Shown: positions 9,552 through 17,953 of the stretch, piece by piece
Layout: every line of letters starts with the position of its first letter
Numbering within the stretch: the stretch's first letter is position 1
NCBI RefSeq assembly: GCF_002953935.1
Contig: NZ_CP026514.1
Span: 186,001-250,000 of the forward strand
DNA: 64,000 nucleotides
Source: Arthrobacter sp. PGP41
GTDB taxonomy: Bacteria > Actinomycetota > Actinomycetes > Actinomycetales > Micrococcaceae
Direction of reading: 5' to 3'
Translations under genes and position numbers: made by a program
The notes under the pieces: generated by a model
What the model saw: the letters and a program-made list of their open reading frames with translations, nothing else
Told to the model about the DNA's origin: nothing
Databases searched by the model: none

Positions 9552-11906
9552 CTACAGCGCTGCGGCCGGCTCCAGTTCCTCTGAAGAAACCTGGGCGGCG
9601 TCTTCGGCACGGTGCGGTTCAAAGCGGACGAACATGGCTTTGAAGCCGGGGGTATTGGAGACGCGGGCCACGTTTTCCTTGTGGACCAGGGCGTTGGCCT
9701 CGGGGAAGTACGCGGCGGCGCAGCCCTTGGCTGTGGGGTAGGCCACCAGCCGGAACTTGTCCGCTTTCCGGTCGTGGCCGCGGAAGGTGCTGACCACGTC
9801 CACCAGGTCCCGGTCCTCGAAGCCGAGCTCGGCCAGGTCTTCGGGGTGGATGAGGATGACGCGGCGGCCGCCGGAGATGCCGCGGTAGCGGTCGTCCAGG
9901 CCGTAGTAGGTGGTGTTGTACTGGTCGTGGCTGCGGATGGTCTGCAGCACCAGGTGCCCGTCCGGCGGGGTGAGGTACTCCAGCGGGCTGACCGTGAACC
10001 GGCCGCGGCCAATGTCGGTCTTGAAGGAACGGGTGTCGCGCGGCGGGTTGGGCAGCACGAACCCGTTCTTGGTGCGGACCCGGGCGTTGAAATCCTCGAA
10101 GCCGGGCAGGACGCGGGCAATGTGGTCGCGGATCACGTCGTAGTCCTCGGCCATGGCCTTCCAGTCCACGGAATGGTCCGGGCCGAAAGTGGCTTCGGCC
10201 ATGCGGGCCACGATGACCGGTTCGGAGAGCAGGTGCTCGGAGACAGGCTTCAGCCTGCCCTGGGTGGAGTGGACCACGGACATGGAGTCCTCCACGGACA
10301 GGAACTGGGCGCCGTTCGGGTGTTTGTCGTCCTTGTCCGTCCGGCCCAGCGTGGGCAGGATCAGAGACGTGCGGCCGTGGACGATGTGGGAGCGGTTGGG
10401 CTTGGTGGAAATGTGCACCGTCAGTCCGATCCGCTGCATCCCGGCTTCCAGCGTTTCCGTGTCGGAGCAGGCCAGCGAAAAGTTCCCGCCCATGGACACA
10501 AACACGTCCACCTCGTCGCGTTCGAAGGCTTCCATGGCTTCGACGGCGTCGTAGCCGTGGTGCCGCGGGGAAGTGATCCCGAACTCCGTATCCAACGCCT
10601 CGAGGAGCCATTCCTTGGGTTTTTCCCAGATGCCCATGGTCCTGTCGCCCTGGACGTTGGAGTGCCCGCGGACGGGGCAGGCGCCGGCGCCGGGCTTGCC
10701 GAAGTTGCCCTGCAGGAGCAGGACGTTGACCATTTCCTTGATGGTGTCCACCGAATGCGGCTGCTGCGTGACGCCCAGGGCCCAGCAGAAGATGGTGGCC
10801 TTGGACTTGATGAGCATCCCGGCCACGGTTTCGATCTGTTCGCGGGAGAGGCCGGTGGCCTTCTCGGTCTCCGCCCAGTCCAGCTCCCGGCGGGCCTGGC
10901 GGTAGGCATCGAACCCGTCCGTCTGCGCCTCCACGAAGGAACGGTCGACGACGGTCCCCGGGTTGCGCTCTTCCTCGGCCAGCAGCAGGTGGCCGAGCGC
11001 CTGGAAGAGGGCGAGGTCCCCGCCCACCTTGATCTGCAGGTACTCATCGGCCAGGGGCGTGCCGCCGCCCACCACGCCGGAGACGGTCTGCGGGTCCTTG
11101 AAGTTGAACAGGCCGGCCTCGGGCAGCGGGTTGACCGCCACTACCTTGCCGCCCTTGTCCTTGCATTCCTTAAGCGCGGACAGCATACGGGGATGGTTGG
11201 TTCCGGGGTTCTGCCCCACGACGAAGATCAGCTCGGAATCATGGATGTCATCCAGCGAGACGGTGCCCTTGCCGATGCCGATCGTGGGATTCAGGGCCGA
11301 ACCCGAGGACTCGTGGCACATGTTGGAGCAGTCCGGCAGGTTGTTCGTGCCGATGGCCCGTGCGTAGAGCTGGTACATGAACGCGGTCTCGTTCGCGGTG
11401 CGCCCGGAGGTGTAGAAGACGCAGCGGTCCGGAGTTGAAGCCCGGACGTGTTCTCCGATCAGCTCGAATGCCTCGGCCCACGAGATCGGCGAGTAGTGGG
11501 TCTCGCCGGCCCGGATCACCATCGGCTCACTCAGCCGGCCCTGGTTGCCCAACCAGTACTCGGTCTTGGTAGAGAGCTCGGCGATGGAGTGCTTTGCCCA
11601 GAATTCGGCACCCACGGTGCGGAGGGTGTTCTCCTCGGCCACGGCCTTGGCGCCGTTCTCGCAGAACTCGGCCGCCTTGCGCTTCTTGTCCGATTCCGGC
11701 CACGCACAGCCGGGGCAGTCGAAGCCGCCGCGCTGGTTCAGCCGCAGCAGCGAATGGGCCGTACGCGCCACCCCGGCCTGGGCCACGGCGCGCTCCAGTG
11801 CCACCATCACGGCCTTGACGCCCGCTGCCTCTGCCTTGGGTTTGTGGACCTCGAGGTTGTCCTCATTGATGTCCGCGACGGGGGCGGGCTGTTTCCCGAA
11901 CTTCAT
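9552..11906 (-). CDS. Molybdopterin oxidoreductase, formate dehydrogenase-like (FdhF/YdeP family)
   Basis: A 784-residue cytoplasmic molybdopterin-dependent oxidoreductase. The N-terminal GGFDCPGCAWPESDKKRKAAE segment is characteristic of the FdhF/YdeP branch and carries only two Cys there, unlike the four-Cys [4Fe-4S] motif of classical formate dehydrogenases. Core Mo-bis-MGD features follow (YTSGRTANE, CSNMCHESSG, FVVGQNPGTNHPR, CPVRGHSNVQGDRTMGI, SMGGNF) and a C-terminal molydopterin dinucleotide-binding domain (HLVLQTIRSHDQYNTT). The start at 11906 has the ribosome site GGAAG; 51 further codons upstream are open but unlikely. Downstream of mycothiol-dependent formaldehyde dehydrogenase and a hydrolase on the same strand, it fits a role in oxidising formate to CO2, but the substrate of this branch is not proven. 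Confidence 0.88.
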   Translation of the reverse strand: MKFGKQPAPVADINEDNLEVHKPKAEAAGVKAVMVALERAVAQAGVARTAHSLLRLNQRGGFDCPGCAWPESDKKRKAAEFCENGAKAVAEENTLRTVGAEFWAKHSIAELSTKTEYWLGNQGRLSEPMVIRAGETHYSPISWAEAFELIGEHVRASTPDRCVFYTSGRTANETAFMYQLYARAIGTNNLPDCSNMCHESSGSALNPTIGIGKGTVSLDDIHDSELIFVVGQNPGTNHPRMLSALKECKDKGGKVVAVNPLPEAGLFNFKDPQTVSGVVGGGTPLADEYLQIKVGGDLALFQALGHLLLAEEERNPGTVVDRSFVEAQTDGFDAYRQARRELDWAETEKATGLSREQIETVAGMLIKSKATIFCWALGVTQQPHSVDTIKEMVNVLLLQGNFGKPGAGACPVRGHSNVQGDRTMGIWEKPKEWLLEALDTEFGITSPRHHGYDAVEAMEAFERDEVDVFVSMGGNFSLACSDTETLEAGMQRIGLTVHISTKPNRSHIVHGRTSLILPTLGRTDKDDKHPNGAQFLSVEDSMSVVHSTQGRLKPVSEHLLSEPVIVARMAEATFGPDHSVDWKAMAEDYDVIRDHIARVLPGFEDFNARVRTKNGFVLPNPPRDTRSFKTDIGRGRFTVSPLEYLTPPDGHLVLQTIRSHDQYNTTYYGLDDRYRGISGGRRVILIHPEDLAELGFEDRDLVDVVSTFRGHDRKADKFRLVAYPTAKGCAAAYFPEANALVHKENVARVSNTPGFKAMFVRFEPHRAEDAAQVSSEELEPAAAL

Positions 11907-12018
11907 TGTCCCAACTTCCTTACCGGCATTCTTGGTGTTTGTTCTGTGTTGCCTGGGCGTCATGAAGGCGCGCCGGCATTCCAGGCGCGCCAGTTGGCAC
12001 CTTAGCCGATTTCGACGG

Positions 12019-12639
12019 TTACTGCGCGATCCCGCCCAGGGTGTCCTGCTCTGCGGCAATGGTGGTGTTGTCGCCGTGGCCGGTGCGGACCACTGTCTCC
12101 GGCGGGAGGGTGAGCAGCCGTTCGCGGATGGAGGCCAGGATGGTGGGGTAGTCGCTGTAGGAGCGCCCGGTGGCGCCGGGGCCGCCGTTGAACAGCGTGT
12201 CGCCGGTGAAGACGGTCCCTTCGCTCTCCAGGTAGAAGCAGGTGGAGCCGGGGGAGTGCCCGGGGGTGTGGATCGCCCGCAGGGCCGCCCCGCCCACCTC
12301 GAAGAGGTCGCCGTCGTTCAGTTCCCGGTCCGGCTTCGTGTCCGGGTAGACCTGTTCCCAAAGGACAAGGTCCTGGGGGTTGAGGTAGATCGGGGCGCCG
12401 ACGGCGTCAGCGACCTCGCGGGCGGCGCCGATGTGGTCGTTGTGGGCATGGGTCTGCAGGATGGCAAGGACCTTGCGGCCCCGGACCTGGTTGATGATCG
12501 CGGACGCATCGTGCGGGGAATCGATGATCACGCATTCTTCGTCGTTGCCCACGATCCAGACGTTGTTGTCCACGTCCCAGGTGCCGCCGTCGAGCGAAAA
12601 CGTGCCCGAGGTGACCAGGTTCTCGATCCGGACGCCCAT
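12019..12639 (-). CDS. Metallo-beta-lactamase-fold hydrolase next to mscR
   Basis: A 206-residue MBL-fold protein. The zinc motif THAHNDHIG provides His64, His66, Asp68 and His69, with further ligands in HTPGHSPGST and FTGDTLF. The start ATG at 12639 overlaps the TGA of the formaldehyde dehydrogenase gene (TGATG), so the two are translationally coupled. The same pair occurs in mycobacteria (Rv2259/Rv2260) and corynebacteria. The family resembles glyoxalase II/thioester hydrolases, and the tight coupling supports hydrolysis of S-formylmycothiol to mycothiol and formate, an inference from context. Confidence 0.88.
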   Translation of the reverse strand: MGVRIENLVTSGTFSLDGGTWDVDNNVWIVGNDEECVIIDSPHDASAIINQVRGRKVLAILQTHAHNDHIGAAREVADAVGAPIYLNPQDLVLWEQVYPDTKPDRELNDGDLFEVGGAALRAIHTPGHSPGSTCFYLESEGTVFTGDTLFNGGPGATGRSYSDYPTILASIRERLLTLPPETVVRTGHGDNTTIAAEQDTLGGIAQ

Positions 12640-13739
12640 CAGGAACCCGCCACCGGCAGTTCGACGACGGAGCGGAGCACTTTGCCTTCGTGCATTTTCT
12701 CGAAGGCTTCCTCTACCTGGTCGATGCTGATGCGCTCGGAGACGAAGGCATCCAGGTCCAGGTTGCCCTGCTTGTAGTGGGAGACGAGCATCGGGAAGTC
12801 GCGGGAGGGCAGGCAGTCGCCGTACCACGAGGACTTCAGCGATCCGCCCCGGCCAAAGACGTCCAGCAGCGGCAGTTCCAGCTGCATGGCCGGCGTCGGG
12901 ACGCCCACCAGCACCACGCGGCCGGCGAGGTCGCGGGCGTAGAACGCCTGCTTGTAGGTTTCGGGACGGCCGACGGCGTCAATCACCACATCGGCTCCGT
13001 TGCCTCCCGTGAGGGCGCGGATGGCCTCGATGGGATCCTCCTTGCTGGAATCAATCCCGTGCGTGGCGCCCAGCGACTTGGCCATGTCCACCTTGTTCGC
13101 GTCAATGTCCACAGCGATGATCGTGGTAGCGCCGGCCAGCTTGGCGCCGGCGATCGCGGCGATGCCCACGCCGCCGCAGCCGATCACCGCTACGGACTCG
13201 CCCCGCTTTACCTCGCCGGTGTTGATGGCGGCGCCGATGCCTGCCATCACGCCGCACCCCAGCAGCCCAACGGCGGCAGCATCAACCTCGGGGTCCACTT
13301 TGGTGCATTGTCCAGCGGCAACGAGGGTCTTCTCGGCGAAGGCGCCGATGCCCAGGGCAGGGGAGAGTTCGGTGCCGTCCTCGAGCGTCATTTTTTGGGT
13401 GGCGTTGGCGGTGTTGAAGCAATACTGCGGCTGGCCCTTGGCACAGGCACGGCATTCACCGCACACGGCGCGCCAGTTCAGGATCACCCGGTCACCGGGG
13501 GCGATGGATGTGACACCGTCACCCACGGCGGACACAACACCCGTGGCCTCATGGCCCAGGAGGAAGGGGAAGTCATCGTTGATGCCGCCCTGCTTGTAGT
13601 GCAGGTCCGTGTGGCAGACGCCGCAGGTCAGGATATCGACGAGCGCCTCACCCGGGCCCGGATCCGGAACCAGGATGGTCTCCACTGACACCGGAGCGTT
13701 CTTTTCCTTGGCTATGACGGCCTTGACTTTGTGAACCAT
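12639..13739 (-). CDS. mscR: S-(hydroxymethyl)mycothiol dehydrogenase
   Basis: A 366-residue zinc-dependent medium-chain alcohol dehydrogenase of the class III-like actinobacterial branch. Catalytic zinc ligands are Cys42 (GVCHTD) and His63 with Glu64 (GHEATGVV), and structural zinc cysteines are 93, 96, 99 and 107 ([15 protein letters not shown]). The NAD-binding loop is [14 protein letters not shown]. The family oxidises the spontaneous formaldehyde-mycothiol adduct and also reduces S-nitrosomycothiol. ATG 13739 is the first in frame. It is the first gene of a minus-strand unit with the MBL hydrolase and the formate dehydrogenase-like gene, which would handle formaldehyde released by betaine and sarcosine demethylation next door. 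Confidence 0.93.
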   Translation of the reverse strand: MVHKVKAVIAKEKNAPVSVETILVPDPGPGEALVDILTCGVCHTDLHYKQGGINDDFPFLLGHEATGVVSAVGDGVTSIAPGDRVILNWRAVCGECRACAKGQPQYCFNTANATQKMTLEDGTELSPALGIGAFAEKTLVAAGQCTKVDPEVDAAAVGLLGCGVMAGIGAAINTGEVKRGESVAVIGCGGVGIAAIAGAKLAGATTIIAVDIDANKVDMAKSLGATHGIDSSKEDPIEAIRALTGGNGADVVIDAVGRPETYKQAFYARDLAGRVVLVGVPTPAMQLELPLLDVFGRGGSLKSSWYGDCLPSRDFPMLVSHYKQGNLDLDAFVSERISIDQVEEAFEKMHEGKVLRSVVELPVAGS

Positions 13740-14137
13740 GTTTCCCGTGTTCCTTTCGTTGGGCCGGACGAACGTCCCGGCCCGACTATCAATTCTAGGA
13801 GCTGCGGCTCCTCCGGGCGGCTACCCAAAGGGGTGGGTGCGACCCCCAAAAGGATGGTTTGCTGCCCGCCTAATCCTTCTGGCATATCCCTAAATCAATT
13901 GCGTATTACACAACATGATGCGTATAGCGCCTATTCGAAATATGTCATTGGGCCTGAAAAGTGTCAACAGAGCACTTGGCTGCGCCGCGCTGCCCACGCC
14001 CGCAGGGGCAGCGCGGGCACGTACTGCAACCCTATTGCATTGCGAGCAACGCACCGTCATGGACCCTCAGGACCCAAGCTTTTCGTATTGTAACGCCTCA
14101 GCCAGAAGAACAGAGATATCGCACGTGCTGAAAACCC
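13740..14137. other. Divergent intergenic region, mscR / MFS transporter
   Basis: A gap of about 475 bases up to the MFS start, clearly more AT-rich than its surroundings from about 13870 on. It contains near mscR a short G/C symmetry (GGGTGGGTGCGACCCCC around 13831-13847), two direct copies of GCGTAT (13901 and 13920), and one of two operator-like sites listed separately. I see no open frame with coding character. The strong promoter for the rightward genes begins at 14138. Confidence 0.6.
14034..14050 (-). promoter_or_regulatory. Operator-like site, copy 1
   Basis: Read on the minus strand this is GTTGCTCGCAATGCAAT. It matches copy 2 at 14178-14194 at 13 of 17 positions (GTTGCnCnnAATGCAAy) and lies about 90 bases upstream of the -35 box of the MFS/creatinase promoter. 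The likely binder is the IclR-type regulator encoded at the end of this gene group, an inference from position. Confidence 0.45.
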
Positions 14138-14166
14138 TTGACTGTGGTGGCCGTCACGCCTATTCT
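14138..14166 (+). promoter_or_regulatory. Sigma-70-type promoter of the MFS/creatinase unit
   Basis: TTGACT (14138-14143) and TATTCT (14161-14166) are separated by exactly 17 bases, the best canonical promoter I could find in the window. Transcription would start near 14173, giving a leader of about 43 bases before the MFS start codon. Confidence 0.75.
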
Positions 14167-14177
14167 GGTGCAACAGC

Positions 14178-14194
14178 GTTGCGCTGAATGCAAC
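14178..14194 (+). promoter_or_regulatory. Operator-like site, copy 2
   Basis: GTTGCGCTGAATGCAAC is an inverted repeat with GTTGC/GCAAC arms. It starts just downstream of the expected transcription start, where a bound repressor would block the promoter. See copy 1 at 14034-14050. Confidence 0.5.
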
Positions 14195-14215
14195 CACAAA
14201 CACTTTGGTGGATAC

Positions 14216-15586
14216 ATGAGTAACGAAACTTCTTCCCCCGCCCGTGAGCGGGATGCTGGCCCGGAGTCGAATGGAAACCCTTCCCTCAACCCCAGGCCTG
14301 CTGACAATGCCGTCAGCAAGGAAACACGCCGCCGCGTCATTGCGGCCAGCTTCATCGGCAACTTCGTTGAATGGTTCGACTACGCCGTTTACGGTTACTT
14401 GGCCGTCACCATCGCAACAGTCTTCTTCCCGGAATCCGACCCCCAGACCGGGCTTCTGCTGACCTTCGCCCTGTTTGCCATTTCATTCCTGGTGCGCCCG
14501 CTCGGCGGGTTCGTCTGGGGCCACATCGGCGACAAAGTTGGCCGGCGGACAGCCCTCTCGCTGTCGATCCTGATAATGTCCGGCGCAACTTTCTGCATCG
14601 CGCTGATTCCGGGATACGGCACCATCGGCATCTGGGCGCCCATCCTGCTCCTGGTCATCAGGGTGATCCAGGGCTTCTCTGCCTCGGGCGAGTACGCGGG
14701 AGCATCGGCCTTCCTGGTGGAGTACGCCCCCGCCAACAAGCGGGGCCTGTACGCCGCGGTCGTTCCCGCCAGCACCGCAGCCGGCCTGCTCCTCGGTTCA
14801 CTGATCGCCGGCCTGCTGACCACGCTGCTCGCTGCCGACGCGATGCAGAGCTGGGGCTGGCGGCTGCCGTTCCTCCTGGCCGCCCCGATGGGCCTGATCG
14901 GCCGGTACATCCGGACAAAGCTCGAGGACACTCCGGTGTTCCGCGATCTGGAGGCCCACGACCACGCCGCCAAGGCGCCCGTTTCCAGCCTCTTCCGCAA
15001 CCACTGGCGGCAACTGCTCCAGGCCGTCGGGGCCGTACTGCTCAACGCCGTCGGCTTCTACGTGATCCTCAGCTACATGCCCACCTACCTGTCCTCGGAA
15101 CTGGGCCTTGGCGAAACCGAATCATTCCTTGCCACAACCATCGCGCTGGTCACGTACATCGGCTTCATCTTCCTCACCGGCATGCTCTCGGACCGGTACG
15201 GGCGCAAGAAGGTGCTGATCACCGCATCAGTCGCCTTCATCGTCCTGACCGTTCCCGCGTTCGCACTGCTCGGGACCGGCAACTTCCTGGTGATCGTCCT
15301 GGTCCAGATCCTGCTGGGCGCCATGCTCACCCTCAATGACGGAACGCTCCCCAGCTTCCTGGCGGAAATGTTCCCCACCCGGGTTCGCTACAGCGGCTTT
15401 GCCGTCAGCTTCAACCTCTCCAACGCCCTCTTCGGCGGCACCGCCCCGTTCATGGCGACGCTCCTCATCGCCGCAACCGCAAACGACCTGGCGCCGGCCT
15501 GGTACCTCGTCGCTGCCGCCGTCGTTTCCCTCATCGCCGTGGCACTCTCCAGGGAAACCTGCAAAGAGCCCCTGCGGCATGAATAG
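14216..15586 (+). CDS. MFS transporter, metabolite:H+ symporter type
   Basis: A 456-residue protein with 12 predicted membrane segments. The first helix region FIGNFVEWFDYAVYGYLAV, the RPLGGFVWGHIGDKVGRR loop (2-3 loop motif) and the later LSDRYGRKKVL repeat identify the MHS/ProP-like branch of the major facilitator superfamily, which carries zwitterions and organic acids such as proline, betaine, alpha-ketoglutarate or citrate. ATG 14216 follows the promoter by about 43 bases; an upstream in-frame start at 14138 would lie within the promoter. It is 60 bases upstream of creatinase and probably imports creatine or a related compound, an inference from context. Confidence 0.88.
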   Translation: MSNETSSPARERDAGPESNGNPSLNPRPADNAVSKETRRRVIAASFIGNFVEWFDYAVYGYLAVTIATVFFPESDPQTGLLLTFALFAISFLVRPLGGFVWGHIGDKVGRRTALSLSILIMSGATFCIALIPGYGTIGIWAPILLLVIRVIQGFSASGEYAGASAFLVEYAPANKRGLYAAVVPASTAAGLLLGSLIAGLLTTLLAADAMQSWGWRLPFLLAAPMGLIGRYIRTKLEDTPVFRDLEAHDHAAKAPVSSLFRNHWRQLLQAVGAVLLNAVGFYVILSYMPTYLSSELGLGETESFLATTIALVTYIGFIFLTGMLSDRYGRKKVLITASVAFIVLTVPAFALLGTGNFLVIVLVQILLGAMLTLNDGTLPSFLAEMFPTRVRYSGFAVSFNLSNALFGGTAPFMATLLIAATANDLAPAWYLVAAAVVSLIAVALSRETCKEPLRHE

Positions 15587-15646
15587 CTTCCGTCCCTACC
15601 GAACCACCTGCACATCGAAAATGCACCAGAGAAAGGCATCGCCACG

Positions 15647-16900
15647 ATGACCATCACCACCGAGAACGCCACCACCGTCGCCGAACTCGAGCGCACCAAG
15701 ATCCTCAAGAACGGCGAGAAGGTCAGCCTCACGTTCTCCGACGCCGAGTTCGAACGCCGGCTCGCAGGGCTCCGGCGGATCATGGCGGAGAAGGAACTGG
15801 ACGCCGTCGTCCTCACCAGCTACCACTCCATCAAGTACTACTCGGACTTCCTGTTCACCACCTTCGGCCGTTCCTACGGCATGGTGGTCACCAAGGATGA
15901 CACCGTCACCGTTACCGCCAATATCGACGCCGGCATGCCTTGGCGCCGCAGCTACGGCGACAACATCGTCTACACGGACTGGCGCCGGGACAACTACATC
16001 TTCGCCATCCAGGAAGTCCTGCGGAGCCGCGGCATCAACCCCCGCCGCCTCGGCGTCGAGGATGATTCGCTCCCGCTGGACAACCGCAACAAGATCCAGG
16101 CAGCCTTCCCGTCCGCAGCCCTGGTGGACGTAGCCCAGGCCGCCATGCGCCAGCGCATGATCAAGTCCGCCGAGGAAATCGAAGTCATCAAGCACGGTGC
16201 CCGGATCGGTGACCTGGGCGGCGAAGCCATCCGCAACGCCATCACCGCGGGGATCACCGAGTACGAGGTCGCGCTGATCGGCACCGAGGCCATGGTCCAC
16301 GAGATCGCCCGGACCTTCCCCGACTCCGAAATCCGCGATACCTGGGTCTGGTTCCAGTCCGGCATCAACACCGACGGCGCCCACAACTGGGCCACCACCC
16401 GCAAGATCCAGGAACACGACATCCTGTCCCTGAACTGCTTCCCCATGACTTCCGGCTACTACACCGCCCTGGAGCGCACACTGTTCTACGGCGAGCCGGA
16501 CGCCCGGTCCCTGGAACTGTGGAACATCAACGTGGAAGTCCACAAGCGCGGCCTCGAACTGATCAAACCCGGCGCGGTCTGCAAGGACATCGCCGCCGAA
16601 CTCAACGAGATCTACGTCGGGTACGGACTCCTGGCCAACCGCACTTTCGGCTACGGACACTCCTTCGGCGTCCTCAGCCACTACTACGGCCGGGAAGCCG
16701 GGCTGGAACTCCGCGAGGACATCGACACCGTCCTGGAGCCGGGCATGGTGGTCTCCATGGAACCGATGATCACCGTCCTGGACGGCCAGCCGGGCGCCGG
16801 CGGCTACCGCGAACACGACATCCTGGTGGTAGGTGAGGATGGCGCGGAGAACATCACCAAGTTCCCGTTCGGCCCCGAGTACAACATCGTCGGTGCCTAG
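15647..16900 (+). CDS. Creatinase (creatine amidinohydrolase)
   Basis: A 417-residue pita-bread-fold hydrolase. Beyond the general M24 family resemblance it matches the creatinase pattern closely: TSYHSIKYYSDFLFTTFGRS, DTWVWFQSGINTDGAHN, DILSLNCFPMTSGYYTALER and FGYGHSFGVLSHYYGREAGL are arranged as in the Pseudomonas enzyme (about 403 residues, from memory). Creatinase hydrolyses creatine to sarcosine and urea without metal. The sarcosine would join the pathway of the neighbouring dimethylglycine oxidase. An Xaa-Pro dipeptidase is less likely because the metal-binding Asp/Glu set of M24 peptidases is not conserved in creatinases. The last gene of the unit is an IclR regulator. Confidence 0.9.
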   Translation: MTITTENATTVAELERTKILKNGEKVSLTFSDAEFERRLAGLRRIMAEKELDAVVLTSYHSIKYYSDFLFTTFGRSYGMVVTKDDTVTVTANIDAGMPWRRSYGDNIVYTDWRRDNYIFAIQEVLRSRGINPRRLGVEDDSLPLDNRNKIQAAFPSAALVDVAQAAMRQRMIKSAEEIEVIKHGARIGDLGGEAIRNAITAGITEYEVALIGTEAMVHEIARTFPDSEIRDTWVWFQSGINTDGAHNWATTRKIQEHDILSLNCFPMTSGYYTALERTLFYGEPDARSLELWNINVEVHKRGLELIKPGAVCKDIAAELNEIYVGYGLLANRTFGYGHSFGVLSHYYGREAGLELREDIDTVLEPGMVVSMEPMITVLDGQPGAGGYREHDILVVGEDGAENITKFPFGPEYNIVGA

Positions 16901-16918
16901 CCTTCCAGGAACGAAACC

Positions 16919-16954
16919 CCGGAAGCGGCGCCATCCGCGTGGCGCCGCTTCCGG
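16919..16954 (+). terminator. Perfect 15-bp hairpin after creatinase
   Basis: CCGGAAGCGGCGCCA (16919-16933) pairs perfectly with TGGCGCCGCTTCCGG (16940-16954) over a 6-base loop, 18 bases past the creatinase stop. It is followed by CCTCCCTT, a weak U-tract. The IclR gene begins 28 bases later. Confidence 0.75.
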
Positions 16955-16982
16955 CCTCCCTTAGGGAATGATGGGTACCACC

Positions 16983-17822
16983 ATGAGTGCAACAGAACCC
17001 GAGACCACAGGCAACGGCGACAGCAAGGGCGCGTCCGTCATCGTCAACGCCATCGCCGTCCTTCGGACCTTCTCGGCGGACGAGCCGCTGCTCGGCGTCA
17101 CCGAAATTGCCAACCGCGTGGGGCTTCACAAAAGCACCGTCTCCAGGATCCTGGCCACCTTTGAACAGGAGCACCTGGTGGAGCGGGACCCGGAGACGCG
17201 CCGCTTCCGGCTGGGCCTGGGCTTGATTGCCGTCGCCGGGCCGCTCCTCGCCGAACTTGAGGAGCGCCGCGTCGCCTACCCGGTTCTCCGGGAGCTGTCC
17301 GAGCAAACCGGCGAAACCAGCGCGCTCATGGTGTGGAGCGGTGACGAATCCATTTGCGTGGAGCAGATCGCCAGCCACCACCAGATCAAGCACACCACCC
17401 CGCTGGGAGCCCGGTACAGCGACGCCCTCAGTTCCTCGGTTCAGGTCTTCCTCGCCCAGGAACCGGAGGAAAGGGTCCGCTCCCTGCTCAGCAGCGGGAC
17501 GATCAGTTACCCCGGCCTGGACGAATCCAGCCTGGATGCCTACCTGGTCCGGCTGAAGGACGACCTCCGTCGAGGCTGGGCCGTCAACTACGGGGAAACC
17601 TCCATCGATGAAGTGGGACTGGCGGCCCCCGTATACGACCACCGCGGTGAGGTGGTGGCTGCCGTCCTCATTCCCGCGCCGCGGTTCAGGGTTTCCGCGG
17701 AGCGGCTTCAGGCCTTGGGGGAATCGTGTGCGGCCGCGGCCGCCAAGGTCACTGCACGCCTGGGCGGCAGGCCCCGCGAAGCCTCCGGGCACATCCCCGG
17801 CCAGCGGCAGGGCAGACAATAA
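16983..17822 (+). CDS. IclR-family transcriptional regulator
   Basis: A protein of 279 residues from ATG 16983; ATG 16968 would add five residues and has AGGGA directly before it. The N-terminal winged helix-turn-helix (about 20-85) has the typical TEIANRVGLHKSTVSRILATFE, followed by the IclR effector domain (ALMVWSGDESICVEQI, GLDESSLDAYL, WAVNYGETSIDEVGLAAPVYD). The C-terminus is a basic, disordered tail. Its position after the MFS-creatinase pair and the paired operator-like sites upstream of that pair make it the probable local regulator, responding to creatine, sarcosine or a related ligand. A terminator-like hairpin precedes it. Confidence 0.9.
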   Translation: MSATEPETTGNGDSKGASVIVNAIAVLRTFSADEPLLGVTEIANRVGLHKSTVSRILATFEQEHLVERDPETRRFRLGLGLIAVAGPLLAELEERRVAYPVLRELSEQTGETSALMVWSGDESICVEQIASHHQIKHTTPLGARYSDALSSSVQVFLAQEPEERVRSLLSSGTISYPGLDESSLDAYLVRLKDDLRRGWAVNYGETSIDEVGLAAPVYDHRGEVVAAVLIPAPRFRVSAERLQALGESCAAAAAKVTARLGGRPREASGHIPGQRQGRQ

Positions 17823-17953
17823 AGCTTGCAGTTTCAAGTAACCAAAAAGCGGGCAGGCCCGGGGCTCCTGGGCCTGGGCCTGGCTGTCGTCAGTTTCCGG
17901 CAGGCCCGCCTACGACGGCGCCAACCCCCAAGGCCGCCACGTAGACTGGCAGG

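Noticed and set aside
9612..11438. 608-codon open frame on the plus strand
   Set aside because: It is the GC-rich mirror of the molybdopterin oxidoreductase gene on the minus strand; the Gly/Val/His-rich translation shows no domain.
12690..13688. 332-codon plus-strand frame opposite mscR
   Set aside because: A shadow of the dehydrogenase gene; no motif and no ribosome site.
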